From the NCBI RefSeq assembly GCF_002844235.1, contig NZ_PGTS01000008.1, forward strand, positions 124,001-188,000: DNA of 64,000 nt. The letters are read 5' to 3'. The DNA is from Thalassospira povalilytica (lineage in GTDB: Bacteria; Pseudomonadota; Alphaproteobacteria; Rhodospirillales; Thalassospiraceae). This document shows positions 8,883 through 18,223 of the stretch, one piece after another; position 1 is the first letter of the stretch, and every line of letters starts with the position of its first letter. Both the position numbers and the translations under genes were made by a program. The notes beneath the pieces were generated by a model. It was not told the origin of the DNA. It saw only the letters and a program-made list of their open reading frames with translations, and searched no databases.

Positions 8883-9572
8883 TTAGTCGTGCTTGCCGCC
8901 ATTGGCCTTGGACCAGCCGATCGGGTCGTTCAGGAAGGAACGAACACCTTCGATGGCTTCCTTGCTGAAATATTCGCCTTCTTCGGCAACGGCCAAAACA
9001 TCGGCCCAGGTTGCCAGATAATGCATTTCGATGTCGTCTTTGCGCAGTTCATCAAGTGCGCCTTCGAAAATGTCATAGAAGAAAACGACAAAGGCATGTT
9101 TGCACTCGGCACCGGCTTCGCGGATCGCATTGACAAAATTGACTTTCGATGCGCCATCGGTTGCCAGATCTTCGACCAGAAGAACACGCTGACCTTCGTG
9201 AATGTCCCCTTCGATGCGGGCCTTGCGACCGAAACCTTTGGGTTTTTTGCGGACATACTGCATCGGAAGGTCAAGGGCATCTGCCAGCCACGCCGAATAG
9301 GGGATGCCAGCCGTTTCACCACCGGCAACCGCGTCGAATGCCTCGTAACCGGCGGCATCAGAAACCTGACGGGCCGCAAGTTCGATGACCTTGCGGCGCG
9401 CTCGCGGGAATGAAATCAGTTTGCGGCAATCGATATAGACCGGGCTGGCCCAGCCGGACGTAAGGATATAGGCTTCTTCCGGGCGGAAATTCACCGCTCC
9501 GATATCAAGCAAAATCTTGGCAACGGTTTTCGCGGCATATGTGCAATGCGCGGTCGGATTGGCGTTGGTCAT
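8883..9572 (-). CDS. pyrE: Orotate phosphoribosyltransferase
   Basis: Joins orotate to PRPP to make OMP in pyrimidine synthesis. The protein has 229 residues from the ATG at 9572, preceded by GAAGGG; an upstream in-frame extension of 66 codons has no family features. Visible landmarks are ILTSGWASPVYIDCRKLISFPRAR, the conserved lysine pair in YVRKKPKGFGRK, and the PRPP motif VLLVEDLATDGASKVNF. It is the long alphaproteobacterial form of the enzyme. The gene appears monocistronic with the terminator at 8829-8864. Confidence 0.95.
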   Translation of the reverse strand: MTNANPTAHCTYAAKTVAKILLDIGAVNFRPEEAYILTSGWASPVYIDCRKLISFPRARRKVIELAARQVSDAAGYEAFDAVAGGETAGIPYSAWLADALDLPMQYVRKKPKGFGRKARIEGDIHEGQRVLLVEDLATDGASKVNFVNAIREAGAECKHAFVVFFYDIFEGALDELRKDDIEMHYLATWADVLAVAEEGEYFSKEAIEGVRSFLNDPIGWSKANGGKHD

Positions 9573-9747
9573 GACGAATTTACCCTTCTCGGATCGTATA
9601 TTTGCCGACCTCTTAACGCTTTCTGCCAAAAAGCGCAAAGAAAAGCCGCTGACCATTTGGTCAGGTTTGCCGGTGTTGCCGGCTGATCGGGTGTCTATGC
9701 CGGTGCTGATTTTTCCATGTTGCGCGTAATGTGGTATCACAAGCAGC

Positions 9748-9774
9748 AATATTGATGTTTTAAACATCAATATT
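9748..9774. promoter_or_regulatory. 27-base palindrome upstream of the XRE regulator
   Basis: AATATTGATGTTT (9748-9760), one central T, then its exact complement AAACATCAATATT (9762-9774). It lies 75 bases before the small XRE gene in an A/T-rich stretch. A perfect two-fold site of this length fits an operator for a dimeric HTH repressor. Confidence 0.6.
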
Positions 9775-9849
9775 ATGGTTTAGTATCGGAGTTATGCGCA
9801 TTGGGTCCTTTGGGACGTGTGCAAGGACGACGAAGACAAAGGTGCCGAT

Positions 9850-10131
9850 ATGATTACAGCCGGACAAATGCGGGCTGCGCGTGCCCTTTTGGGGATTGAT
9901 CAAAAAACACTTGCCGAAATGGCGGGGGTATCGGTGCCGACCATTCAGCGGATGGAAGCCAGTCAGGGCAATGTTCGCGGAGTGGTCGATACGTTGTCAA
10001 AGGTGGTCACGGCCCTTGATCGTGCCGGTATCGAACTTATCGGTGAACAGGCACCCAGCACAGCCACGGGGCGCGGTGTTCGATTAAAGGACCCGGTGTC
10101 ACAGCCTGCCCGCGACGATAACGCGGTTTAA
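9850..10131 (+). CDS. Small XRE family HTH regulator
   Basis: A 93-residue cytoplasmic DNA-binding protein starting at the ATG at 9850. The Cro/C1-type helix-turn-helix is MRAARALLGIDQKTLAEMAGVSVPTIQRMEAS (residues ~7-38), followed by VVDTLSKVVTALDRAGIELIGE, the usual closing helices. The last 20 residues are hydrophilic. The SulP transporter gene starts 110 bases downstream on the same strand, so it may control that gene and itself. The 27-base palindrome upstream is a candidate operator. An upstream in-frame start adding 11 charged residues is less likely. Confidence 0.88.
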   Translation: MITAGQMRAARALLGIDQKTLAEMAGVSVPTIQRMEASQGNVRGVVDTLSKVVTALDRAGIELIGEQAPSTATGRGVRLKDPVSQPARDDNAV

Positions 10132-10241
10132 GAAAGACGCCCTTGTTCAGGGCCAAAGTCCATTGACGAATAGTGCGGTTGCCCGGTTTTCTGAACGGGG
10201 AACCGTTTTGTGCAATCACTGTCACGAGGTTGCCAGACACC

Positions 10242-11999
10242 ATGAAGACAGCAACACCAAACAAGGGCCGCGCAACCGGCCCGGGATTTGTGGAGCTTTT
10301 CACCCCGAAACTCATCACGGTTTTACGGGAAGGCTATGGTCTTGCGCAGTTGCGCGCCGACGCGATTGCCGGATTGACGGTGGCAATCGTGGCCTTGCCC
10401 TTGTCGATGGCCATTGCCATCGCATCGGGGGCAAGCCCGGCCCAGGGGCTTTATACCGCGATCATCGGCGGTATTCTGGTATCACTTCTTGGTGGAAGCC
10501 GTTTTCAGATTGGCGGACCTGCGGGGGCATTTATTGTGCTTGTCGCGGCAACGGTTCAGCAACACGGGATGGATGGCTTGTTGCTGGCAACAATCCTTGC
10601 TGGGGTGATGCTGGTTTTGATCGGTTTTCTACGTCTGGGAACCTATATCAAGTTCATTCCATATCCGGTTACGGTCGGTTTTACGGCCGGTATTGCCGTC
10701 ATTATCTTTGCAAGCCAGATCAAGGATCTTTTGGGGTTGAAGCTGTCGGGGGCGGAGCCCGGACCGCTTCTTGAAAAATTGCCGGTCATCTGGAATGCCT
10801 TGCCCGGAACGGATCTGACCACCGTGGTCCTGTCGGGGCTTACAATCCTGATAATTGTCGGTCTCAAACATCTGCGGCCACATTGGCCCGGAATGTTGAT
10901 TGCGGTGGCCTGTGCGGCAACGGCGACCGCCATGCTTGATTTGCCGGTTTCAACGATCGGCAGTGTCTTTGGGGGCATTCCCGGTTCATTGCCGGTGCCG
11001 TCGCTTCCGGAAATCACGGTGGCCAAAATTCAGGCCGTTTTGCCCAACGCCATTGCATTTGCGTTGCTGGGTGCGATTGAGTCTTTGCTTTCGGCGGTGG
11101 TTGCGGACGGGATGACGGGGCGGCGGCATCGTTCAAATTGTGAACTGGTGGCACAAGGTGTCGCCAATGTTGCGTCGGGTCTGTTTGGTGGCATCTGCGT
11201 GACCGGCACGATTGCGCGTACTGCAACCAATGTGCGTTCCAAGGCACATGGGCCGGTTGCCGGGATTTTGCACGGGGTTTTCCTGTTGCTGTTCATCCTG
11301 ATTGCTGCACCTTTGGCCAGCTTCATTCCGCTTGCATGTCTTGCCGGTGTGTTGGCGGTGGTTGCCTGGAACATGATTGAAAGACATGCGATCATCACAT
11401 TGTTGCGGTCTTCGCGTGGTGATGCGGCTGTTTTGCTGACGACATTGTTGCTGACGGTGTTTCGCGACCTGCTTGAGGCGATTGTGGTCGGATTTGCTCT
11501 GGGATCGGTTTTGTTTATCCGCCGGATGTCCAATATCGCCGATGTCGAAAGCGACACGCCATTTGTTGCCGAAGACCGCGCAGACAGTCAGGTTTCAGTA
11601 CCCCAGGATGGAACCGCCTTGGCAGGCGATCGCGATATTGTTGTCTTTCGTATTTCGGGGGTGTTTTTCTTTGGCGCGACGGCGGCGTTCGGATCGGTCC
11701 TGGATCGTATTGGTGATACGCGCCGGGCACTTGTGATCGATTTTTCCGCAGTTCCATTTCTGGATTCAACAGCGGCCAATACGCTGGCGGGGTTGGTACA
11801 GAAGGTGCGCGGGCGCGGCGGGAATATTGTCTTTTGCGGGACCAAACACGATATCCGGCGTGACCTTTTTGTCCACGGGATGAAGCCACCAATGGTACAT
11901 TATGAAGCCGACATTGATCAGGCGGTCGCCTGGCTGAACAAACGGCTTGATCCCGTGGTCACGGCAAAAACCGAACTGACGGGCAAGCATCACGCCTGA
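10242..11999 (+). CDS. SulP family anion transporter with STAS domain
   Basis: A 585-residue inner-membrane protein from the ATG at 10242. The N-terminal part (about residues 30-430) has 10 or more hydrophobic segments. It includes the SulP signature region AGLTVAIVALPLSMAIAIASGASPAQGLYTAIIGGILVSLLGGS and GGPAGAFIVLVA. The C-terminal STAS domain (about 470-565) has the VIDFSAVPFLDSTAANTL loop. The substrate may be sulfate, bicarbonate or a dicarboxylate; sequence alone does not decide. It follows the XRE regulator. A second SulP gene with different context lies at 44.9 kb. Confidence 0.9.
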   Translation: MKTATPNKGRATGPGFVELFTPKLITVLREGYGLAQLRADAIAGLTVAIVALPLSMAIAIASGASPAQGLYTAIIGGILVSLLGGSRFQIGGPAGAFIVLVAATVQQHGMDGLLLATILAGVMLVLIGFLRLGTYIKFIPYPVTVGFTAGIAVIIFASQIKDLLGLKLSGAEPGPLLEKLPVIWNALPGTDLTTVVLSGLTILIIVGLKHLRPHWPGMLIAVACAATATAMLDLPVSTIGSVFGGIPGSLPVPSLPEITVAKIQAVLPNAIAFALLGAIESLLSAVVADGMTGRRHRSNCELVAQGVANVASGLFGGICVTGTIARTATNVRSKAHGPVAGILHGVFLLLFILIAAPLASFIPLACLAGVLAVVAWNMIERHAIITLLRSSRGDAAVLLTTLLLTVFRDLLEAIVVGFALGSVLFIRRMSNIADVESDTPFVAEDRADSQVSVPQDGTALAGDRDIVVFRISGVFFFGATAAFGSVLDRIGDTRRALVIDFSAVPFLDSTAANTLAGLVQKVRGRGGNIVFCGTKHDIRRDLFVHGMKPPMVHYEADIDQAVAWLNKRLDPVVTAKTELTGKHHA

Positions 12000-12113
12000 C
12001 GCCGACTGCGATGAAGTTGTTGTCTTATATTGGCAAATTGGATGTTTCGGTTTATTCGGTATAGTTATACCGATTTAAGCTGTGCCAAAACAGCAAGCCC
12101 CAAAGGAAATGTC

Positions 12114-12899
12114 ATGACCGACCAGACCGGATTGAATGTTGCCATTGCAGATGGCATCGCGACTGTCACCATTTGCCAGCCTGAACGCAAGAATGCGCTG
12201 ACAAAGCCGATGTGGGGCACGCTTGCCAATATCGCACAGGAGCTTTCCGACGATCTTGATCTGCGCTGTATTGTTATTCGCGGCGGCGACGGGGTCGGGT
12301 TCGGCGCGGGGGCCGATATTCATGAATTTGTCCGCGAACGGGCCGGTTTCGAAAAAGCCCGCGATTACGGGTTGCTTCATGCCGAGGCCCTGCAAGCAAT
12401 CCAGAACTGCACCCATCCGGTCATTGCGGCAATCGATGGTCCGTGCATGGGGGCATCGTTTGTCCTGGCATCGGCCTGTGATCTGCGCATTGCGGCGGAT
12501 AACGCCAAATTTGCCGTGCCGCCGATGAAACTTGGCGCGACACTTGGCTATCCGGAGCTTGAGATCATGCTTGATCTTCTGGGGGAGGCCGCCTTGTTTG
12601 AAATTCTTCTTGAAGGACAGGTGTTTGGTGCCGAACGCGCCCGCGAGATCGGCTTTGTTGCCCGTCACGTGCCGATTGCCGATTTTGATGCCGAGATCGA
12701 CAAGACCGCCCATCGCATCGCCGGTGGAGCACCAATTACCCAGCGCCTGCACAAAAAAATGATCAATCGCCTGCGTCAGGGCGGGGCAATTGACGCGCGC
12801 GAGTTTGACGAAGGCTATCGCGCCTTTGACAGTGCGGACTTCAAGGAAGGCTACACCGCCTTCCTTGAAAAGCGCAAAGCTGTCTTTACCGGCAAATAG
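12114..12899 (+). CDS. Enoyl-CoA hydratase/isomerase family protein
   Basis: A 261-residue crotonase-fold protein from the ATG at 12114 (AGGAAA upstream). CoA and oxyanion-hole segments are visible: ERKNALTKPMW, FGAGADIHEF (A-G-A-D-I loop) and AAIDGPCMGASFVLASACDLRIAA. The usual second catalytic glutamate position appears as PPMKLGATLGYPELEIM, which lacks the typical G-x-x-P-x-x-G-G. The protein may therefore act on an unusual acyl-CoA or as an isomerase. No other beta-oxidation genes are near. Confidence 0.88.
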   Translation: MTDQTGLNVAIADGIATVTICQPERKNALTKPMWGTLANIAQELSDDLDLRCIVIRGGDGVGFGAGADIHEFVRERAGFEKARDYGLLHAEALQAIQNCTHPVIAAIDGPCMGASFVLASACDLRIAADNAKFAVPPMKLGATLGYPELEIMLDLLGEAALFEILLEGQVFGAERAREIGFVARHVPIADFDAEIDKTAHRIAGGAPITQRLHKKMINRLRQGGAIDAREFDEGYRAFDSADFKEGYTAFLEKRKAVFTGK

Positions 12900-12907
12900 G
12901 CCCGGCT

Positions 12908-13417
12908 TTACAGCGGCAGGTCGGGCGTTAACGGAACGTCCGTGATGCCGTAATCAATGCCCATCTTGTGCAATTCACTGGTGATTTGCGATCTGTGATG
13001 GGTTTGATGGTTAAACAGCTGCATCAGGAAAAGCTGGCGGGGCAGTTTGCGCTTGATCCCGTCCAGCCCCTGTAATTCGCGAATACCGTCCTGCCAGGCA
13101 TGGTCATTGGCATCGACAAAGGCGCCGATTTCACGATCAATCCGGATGCGCTGTTCTTTCAGATCGTCAAAATCATCGGCAACAATGGTGCGTGCATCAT
13201 ACGGGCCGGCCTGACCGGTCTTGAGGATGTCGAGAATACGCAGATCGATATAAAGAATATGGTTCAGCGTATTGTGGATTGATGTGAAAAACATGTTGCG
13301 ATCACGGCGGCGTTCCTCGTCGCCAATCTGTTCACACAGATCAAACAGAACCGCATTCTGCCAACTGTTATAGGTCGCCATGCAGCGCCCGTAATCGTTG
13401 AAATTCATCTTTGCCAT
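12908..13417 (-). CDS. DinB-fold protein (DinB family)
   Basis: A 169-residue four-helix-bundle protein. The three-histidine metal site is seen as HNTLNH (H48/H53) and FNHQTHHRSQ (H137, H140/H141). The LF-N-HQTHHRSQI phrase is characteristic of the DinB family. Members bind a divalent metal; some are thiol-dependent transferases, most are uncharacterised. It converges on the enoyl-CoA hydratase gene with only 8 bases between, and lies 26 bases downstream of the Bcr/CflA pump gene on the same strand, so it may be cotranscribed with the pump. Confidence 0.88.
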   Translation of the reverse strand: MAKMNFNDYGRCMATYNSWQNAVLFDLCEQIGDEERRRDRNMFFTSIHNTLNHILYIDLRILDILKTGQAGPYDARTIVADDFDDLKEQRIRIDREIGAFVDANDHAWQDGIRELQGLDGIKRKLPRQLFLMQLFNHQTHHRSQITSELHKMGIDYGITDVPLTPDLPL

Positions 13418-13443
13418 GGTTGATGGTGCTCCTTGGAAAGGTC

Positions 13444-14697
13444 TTAACCCGCTGCTTCGGTCGAGCGCGTTTCATGTAAATTCGCCGTGATTTCCGATGG
13501 TCGGGCCTCTGCGATGAAATGGACCATCACATTGGCAAAAATCCCGAAGCCCAGCATGGACAAGGTCACCGGCAACAAGGTTCCGTCGTGGAAATGGCCG
13601 ATCACCATGCCCGCCACGGCACCGGTTGCGAACTGGATGGTGCCCATCAATGCGGTCGCGGTTCCGCCAATATGGGGGAAAAACTGCATGAAGGATGCGG
13701 TCGCACTGGGCGCGGTCAGGCCGATCATTCCGACCGAAATCATCACCATGGGTACGACGCTATAAAGGCTTGGCTCAAAGACATTGATCGCCAGAAACAG
13801 TCCGATGACGGCTGCCAGCTGAATGGCGGCTGCGATCTTAAGGATCTGATGGAGTTCCAGACGTTTGAGCAACGGCGTGTTCAAGCGGTTGCACACCACG
13901 ATCACCAGAACATTGGCACCAAACAGATAGGGAAACTGGGCCGGGCTGACGCCAAAGAAATCGATATACATGAACGGGCTGTCAGTCAGAAAGCTGAACA
14001 TCACCGCACTTGCCCCGGTATGGGTCAGCATGAAACCGACTGCACGCCGGGTGCGCAAGACTTCCAGATAAGTCCACCAGACGCGCCGGGTCGGGCCGGC
14101 ATAATGCGGGCGGAACCGGGTGGTTTCAGGCATTCTGAACCAGACAACCCCCAACATCAGGCTGCCATATACAATCAACAGAACAAAGATCGCCTGCCAG
14201 TTAAACCAGACCAGCAGCACCGAACCGACCGTCGGGGCGGCGAGCGGGGCGATCATCATGATCACCGCAATCAGGGCAAACATCTTTGCCGCTTCCTTGC
14301 CCTCGTAAAGATCACGGACAGATGCCCCGACCACGACAAGCGCAAAGCCACCCCCAATCGCCTGAACAAACCGCATGACATTCAGCGTTGCCGCACTGTC
14401 GACACCGGTAATGATCGCACTGGTCACGATATAGATCACAAGACCGCCAAGGGCGACCGGTCTGCGTCCGACACGATCGGAAAGCGGCCCGCCAATCAGC
14501 TGACCCAGTGCAAAGCCGATCAAAAAGGTGCTGATTGAAACTTCCACCGCATGGGTGGCAGTGCCGAAATCGGCTGCCATGGCGGGGATCGCAGGCAAAT
14601 AGGTGTCGATTGCAAACGGCGCGGTTGCAATCAGGGCTGCAAGAAGCAGGGCCAGACGTTTGGGATCGGGCCGGGTATCGGGCATGGACTTTGCCAT
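13444..14697 (-). CDS. Bcr/CflA family MFS drug exporter
   Basis: A 417-residue inner-membrane protein with about 12 hydrophobic segments, from the ATG at 14697 with a CGGAA site upstream. Signatures of the DHA1 Bcr/CflA subfamily are present: FAIDTYLPAIPAMAADFG in TM1, then GFALGQLIGGPLSDRVGRRPVALGG (motif A), and the motif-C region GASVRDLYEG. It exports small hydrophobic drugs or metabolites by proton antiport, substrate unknown. The DinB-fold gene follows 26 bases downstream. Confidence 0.9.
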   Translation of the reverse strand: MAKSMPDTRPDPKRLALLLAALIATAPFAIDTYLPAIPAMAADFGTATHAVEVSISTFLIGFALGQLIGGPLSDRVGRRPVALGGLVIYIVTSAIITGVDSAATLNVMRFVQAIGGGFALVVVGASVRDLYEGKEAAKMFALIAVIMMIAPLAAPTVGSVLLVWFNWQAIFVLLIVYGSLMLGVVWFRMPETTRFRPHYAGPTRRVWWTYLEVLRTRRAVGFMLTHTGASAVMFSFLTDSPFMYIDFFGVSPAQFPYLFGANVLVIVVCNRLNTPLLKRLELHQILKIAAAIQLAAVIGLFLAINVFEPSLYSVVPMVMISVGMIGLTAPSATASFMQFFPHIGGTATALMGTIQFATGAVAGMVIGHFHDGTLLPVTLSMLGFGIFANVMVHFIAEARPSEITANLHETRSTEAAG

Positions 14698-15010
14698 ATG
14701 TCTGCATTCCGTTTCATTAGGGGCGCTTAGGGCGCATATCCCTGATTGCCGGCGCAAGTCGCCATTGATTTGCCAATGCGTGGGGCGCAAAGGGCCGCGC
14801 ACAAATGTGAACGCGGGTCACGGTCGGAACCAGGACAGGAAAAGGCAAATAAACGGCGCAACTTTGCGTCCGGGCTTGCGCGATTGTCGATCACGCCATC
14901 AGGGACAGCAACCTGAAACGATTGAAGAAAGATCATTATCCACAAGATCGCTGTTTTTTCCAAGCGCGACAGTTTGCCAAGTGCGGAATGGCAGCCATGC
15001 ATGCGCATGC
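14698..15010. other. Intergenic region upstream of the Bcr/CflA gene
   Basis: About 310 bases before the dctM terminator. I see no gene or clear motif; it presumably holds the promoter of the efflux gene. Confidence 0.4.
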
Positions 15011-15041
15011 AAAAAAGGCGACACCGGTTTGCGGTGTCGCC
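15011..15041 (-). terminator. Terminator of the dctPQM operon
   Basis: Stem GGCGACACCG (15017-15026) pairs with CGGTGTCGCC (15032-15041) around a 5-base loop. On the minus strand it is followed by TTTTTT. It lies 34 bases after the dctM stop. Confidence 0.93.
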
Positions 15042-15075
15042 CTTTGGAAGATCGGTTTCCGTGAAACGGGAATGA

Positions 15076-16485
15076 CTAGTGGGTCATGATCCGTTCCGGC
15101 CCCATAAGGGTTGTCGGAAGCCAGGTCGATATCGCCGGGACATAGGTAATCAAGATAAGGAAGCCCAGCAGGATCATCAGCCAGGGCAGGGCTGCCTTGA
15201 CAACCTTGAGCAACGGCATGCCCGTAATCCCGGATGTCACAAACAGGTTCAGACCCACCGGCGGCGTGATCATGCCGATTTCCATATTGACCACCATGAT
15301 GATGCCCAGATGGATCGGATCAATGCCCAGCTGCATGGCAATCGGGAACAGGATCGGTGCCATGATCAGAAGAATGGCGCTCGGTTCCATGAAGTTACCG
15401 GCCAGCAACAGGACAATGTTCACCACAATCAGGAAGCCCCATGCCGGGAGTCCCCATCCGATGATGGTTTCGGCAATGGTGTGCGGGATGCGTTCAGACG
15501 TCAGGACATGGGCAAACAACATCGCATTGGCGATGATGAACATCAGCATGATGGTGACTTTGCCAGCATCCAGAAGAACGTGACGCACATCCTTGTCAAA
15601 TGGCAGCAACGCCAGTGCCTTGCCCATTTGCGGAACGTTGTGAGCGATCAGGCTGCCGATGCTTTTATTGCCGTTTTCCGGGACCCAGGGCATTTCCTTG
15701 ATCGGGCCCATGTCACGGTAAAACAGTACGGCGACAAACATGGCATAAAAGGCGGCAACTGCTGCGGCCTCGGTCGGGGTGAAGACCCCGCCATAAATGC
15801 CGCCCATGATCAGCAGCACAAGCAACAGCCCACCAGACGCCGAGAACAGGGCACCACCCCATTCGGCAAGTGACGGACGCGGCTGGCTTGGCAGTTTCTT
15901 GATGCGTGCAACGATGTAAATCGCAATCATCAGCATCAGGCCGACCATGATGCCCGGAATGACCCCGCCCAGGAACATGCGCCCGACCGAAACTTCGGTC
16001 GCGGCCGCATAGACCACCATAACGATGGATGGCGGGATCAGGATGCCAAGCGTCCCGGCGTTACAGATCACACCGGCGGCGAAACTTTGCGGATAACCTG
16101 CGCGCACCATGCCGGCGATCACGATCGAGCCGATGGCAACCACGGTTGCCGGGCTTGACCCCGACACAGCAGCAAACAGCATGCAGGCCAGAACCGATGC
16201 CATGGCCAGCCCACCGGGGAACCAGCCCACGGTATCAATGGCAAACCGGATCAGACGGCGGGCAACCCCGCCGGTCGAAAGGAATGCCGATGCCAGAATG
16301 AAGTAGGGGATGGCAAGAAGGGTGTAATGTTCCATCCCGCCAAACAGCTTTTCGGCCAGCGTGGCAAGGCTGTCATCGCCAAACATCAGAATGGTCGCAA
16401 GCGAAGAAACACCAAGCGAAATGGCGATCGGTGCGCCCAGTGCCATCAAGCCGAACAGCAGGATAAACAGAAATGCGATAGTCAT
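15076..16485 (-). CDS. dctM: TRAP transporter large permease
   Basis: The ion-coupled translocation subunit of a TRAP transporter, 469 residues with 12 or more membrane segments. It starts MTIAFLFILLFGLMALGAPIAISLGVSS and contains SGSSPATVVAIGSIVIAGMVRAGY and NMEIGMITPPVGLNLFVTSGITG, both classical DctM landmarks. It is about 40 residues longer than typical (~425) because of a hydrophilic insert after FYRDMG (PIKEMPWVPENGNKS...). It follows dctQ by 21 bases. The dctBD neighbours argue for C4-dicarboxylate substrates. Confidence 0.95.
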   Translation of the reverse strand: MTIAFLFILLFGLMALGAPIAISLGVSSLATILMFGDDSLATLAEKLFGGMEHYTLLAIPYFILASAFLSTGGVARRLIRFAIDTVGWFPGGLAMASVLACMLFAAVSGSSPATVVAIGSIVIAGMVRAGYPQSFAAGVICNAGTLGILIPPSIVMVVYAAATEVSVGRMFLGGVIPGIMVGLMLMIAIYIVARIKKLPSQPRPSLAEWGGALFSASGGLLLVLLIMGGIYGGVFTPTEAAAVAAFYAMFVAVLFYRDMGPIKEMPWVPENGNKSIGSLIAHNVPQMGKALALLPFDKDVRHVLLDAGKVTIMLMFIIANAMLFAHVLTSERIPHTIAETIIGWGLPAWGFLIVVNIVLLLAGNFMEPSAILLIMAPILFPIAMQLGIDPIHLGIIMVVNMEIGMITPPVGLNLFVTSGITGMPLLKVVKAALPWLMILLGFLILITYVPAISTWLPTTLMGPERIMTH

Positions 16486-16506
16486 GAAAAATGTCCCCCG
16501 CGCGGC

Positions 16507-17082
16507 TTATGCGTTTGGCTTTGACGGTGTGGCGGTTTTGTCGCCATCTGCGGCATTGCCAGCATGATTAAGCTGGTCAATGGCTTCGCGTGCTTCGTCT
16601 GCCAGGTTAAAGCCGACCTGTTTGCCGGTAATGATGCGCCAGCCCACCTGTGCCAGACGGAACGCCAGCAAAGCAGCGCCAACCGGCATGATCAGATAGA
16701 CGAACCACAGCATGATCGGGCTGTCTTCGGCTTCCATTTCAAGCATGTGGTTGAAGCTGACCAGTTCCCAGCCACCAATGATCAACCAGCTTGAATACAG
16801 GATGCCCGTGGCAACAACGATCAGGCCAATCACGCGCTGAACCCGGTCCGGGAACAGGCGCACAAGCGCGTCGACACCAATGTGCGAGCCGACCTTGACC
16901 CCGTATGACATGCCAAACAGGATCAGCCAGGCAAACAGGAATTCGGTAATTTCCAGGGCCCAGGTCAGGCCGGAATTGAAGACGTAACGCATGACAACGT
17001 TAACAAAGGTCAGCGAAGTCATGGAGGCAAGCAGGAGGGCAATAATGCCCTCCTCCAGCCGGTTAACGACCGTTGAGATCAT
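16507..17082 (-). CDS. dctQ: TRAP transporter small permease
   Basis: The 191-residue small membrane subunit that pairs with DctM. Four hydrophobic segments are visible, including EEGIIALLLASMTSLTFVNVVMRYVFNSGLTWALEITEFLFAW, which holds the DctQ signature (N-V-x-x-R-Y-x-F-N-x-x-x-x-W-x-x-E). The C-terminal ~35 residues are a hydrophilic tail. It lies 42 bases after dctP and 21 before dctM, in one operon. Confidence 0.95.
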   Translation of the reverse strand: MISTVVNRLEEGIIALLLASMTSLTFVNVVMRYVFNSGLTWALEITEFLFAWLILFGMSYGVKVGSHIGVDALVRLFPDRVQRVIGLIVVATGILYSSWLIIGGWELVSFNHMLEMEAEDSPIMLWFVYLIMPVGAALLAFRLAQVGWRIITGKQVGFNLADEAREAIDQLNHAGNAADGDKTATPSKPNA

Positions 17083-17124
17083 CGTAAACGGCCCTTTTCC
17101 GATAATGTTGGGAAAAAGTAAGGA

Positions 17125-18114
17125 TCAGTTACACGCAGCAGCGGCGTCGATGATGTCCTGACCGATATCGCCAGAGAACTCATCCCAGACCGGCTTCATT
17201 GCGGTCTGCCACTTTGCGAAATCGTCTGCCGACAGCTGAAGGATTTCGGTTTCACCCGAATCAATCACTGCCTGACGCTGTTCTGCGGTCAGTTCAGCCG
17301 ACAGGCCGTTTGCGTAATCGGATGCTTCGTTCATTGCCTGGGTCAGGCCGTCACGAATTTCCGGATCCAGACCTTCCCACCATTTGGTCGAGGTAACGAC
17401 CATATAGTCGAGAAGACCGTGGTTGGATTCAGTGATGTAATCCTGAACTTCGAAGAATTTCTTCGAATAGATGTTCGACCAGGTGTTTTCCTGACCATCA
17501 ACAACGCCGGTCTGAAGCGCGGAATAGGTTTCCGAGAACGCCATTTTCTGCGGGACGGCATCAACAGCTTCGAACTGGGCTGCGATTACGTCAGACGACT
17601 GGATACGGAATTTCTGGCCAGCGGCATCTTCGGGAACGCGCAGCGGCTTGTTCGCCGAAAGCTGTTTCAGGCCATTGTGCCAGTAACCGACACCGGTCAG
17701 ACCTTTGCCAGACATGGCATTCAGCAGTTCCTGACCTTTTTCGCCATCCTGGAAGCACGAAACAGCATCCATGTCCTTGAACAGGAACGGCAGATCAAAG
17801 ACCTGAAGTTTCTTGGTCCATTTGCCGAATTTGGCAAGCGACGGTGCGCCGAACTGAACATCACCACGCAGGATGGCCGGCAGAACCTTGTCGTCATCAA
17901 ACAGCTGGGAGTTCGGGTAAATTTCGATTTTTACCTTGTCGCCAAGGATTTCTTCCGCACGTTTTTTGAAATATTCCGCACCCTGACCTTTCGGGGTGTT
18001 CGGTGCGACAACGTGTGCGAACTTGATGACTTCCTGTGCAGAGGCGGCATTAACACCCATAAGGGCTGCGGCGGCAACGCCTGCTGCGAGGATATGCTTG
18101 GTAATAGGACGCAT
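17125..18114 (-). CDS. dctP: TRAP transporter substrate-binding protein, C4-dicarboxylate type
   Basis: A periplasmic binding protein of 329 residues from the ATG at 18114, with GGGAGA 7 bases before it. The signal peptide MRPITKHILAAGVAAAALMGVNAASAQ ends in ASA-Q. DctP landmarks: FAHVVAPNTPKGQGAEYFKKRAEE, LPFLFKDMDAV, and GQKFRIQSSDV with the substrate-carboxylate arginine, then ALQTGVVDGQENTWSN. A longer frame to 18360 runs over the promoter region and is rejected. A sigma-54 promoter is predicted 94-109 bases upstream; dctD and dctB lie directly upstream on the same strand. Confidence 0.95.
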   Translation of the reverse strand: MRPITKHILAAGVAAAALMGVNAASAQEVIKFAHVVAPNTPKGQGAEYFKKRAEEILGDKVKIEIYPNSQLFDDDKVLPAILRGDVQFGAPSLAKFGKWTKKLQVFDLPFLFKDMDAVSCFQDGEKGQELLNAMSGKGLTGVGYWHNGLKQLSANKPLRVPEDAAGQKFRIQSSDVIAAQFEAVDAVPQKMAFSETYSALQTGVVDGQENTWSNIYSKKFFEVQDYITESNHGLLDYMVVTSTKWWEGLDPEIRDGLTQAMNEASDYANGLSAELTAEQRQAVIDSGETEILQLSADDFAKWQTAMKPVWDEFSGDIGQDIIDAAAACN

Positions 18115-18207
18115 TAAAGTGTCTCCCTTTACTAACTTATGCGTTTTCCCGTAAGCGCGCCTTTTGTGGCGTCGTTTTAAAACGCCTTTTGGCGCTGTGC
18201 CGTAATC

Positions 18208-18223
18208 AGCAAGGTACGGGCCA
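18208..18223 (-). promoter_or_regulatory. Sigma-54 promoter of dctPQM
   Basis: On the minus strand: TGGCCCG, 4 bases, TTGCT. This matches the sigma-54 consensus TGGCACG-N4-TTGCW with one mismatch and exact spacing. The expected start of transcription is near 18198, giving a leader of about 84 bases before dctP. The sigma-54 activator DctD is encoded next door. Confidence 0.85.
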
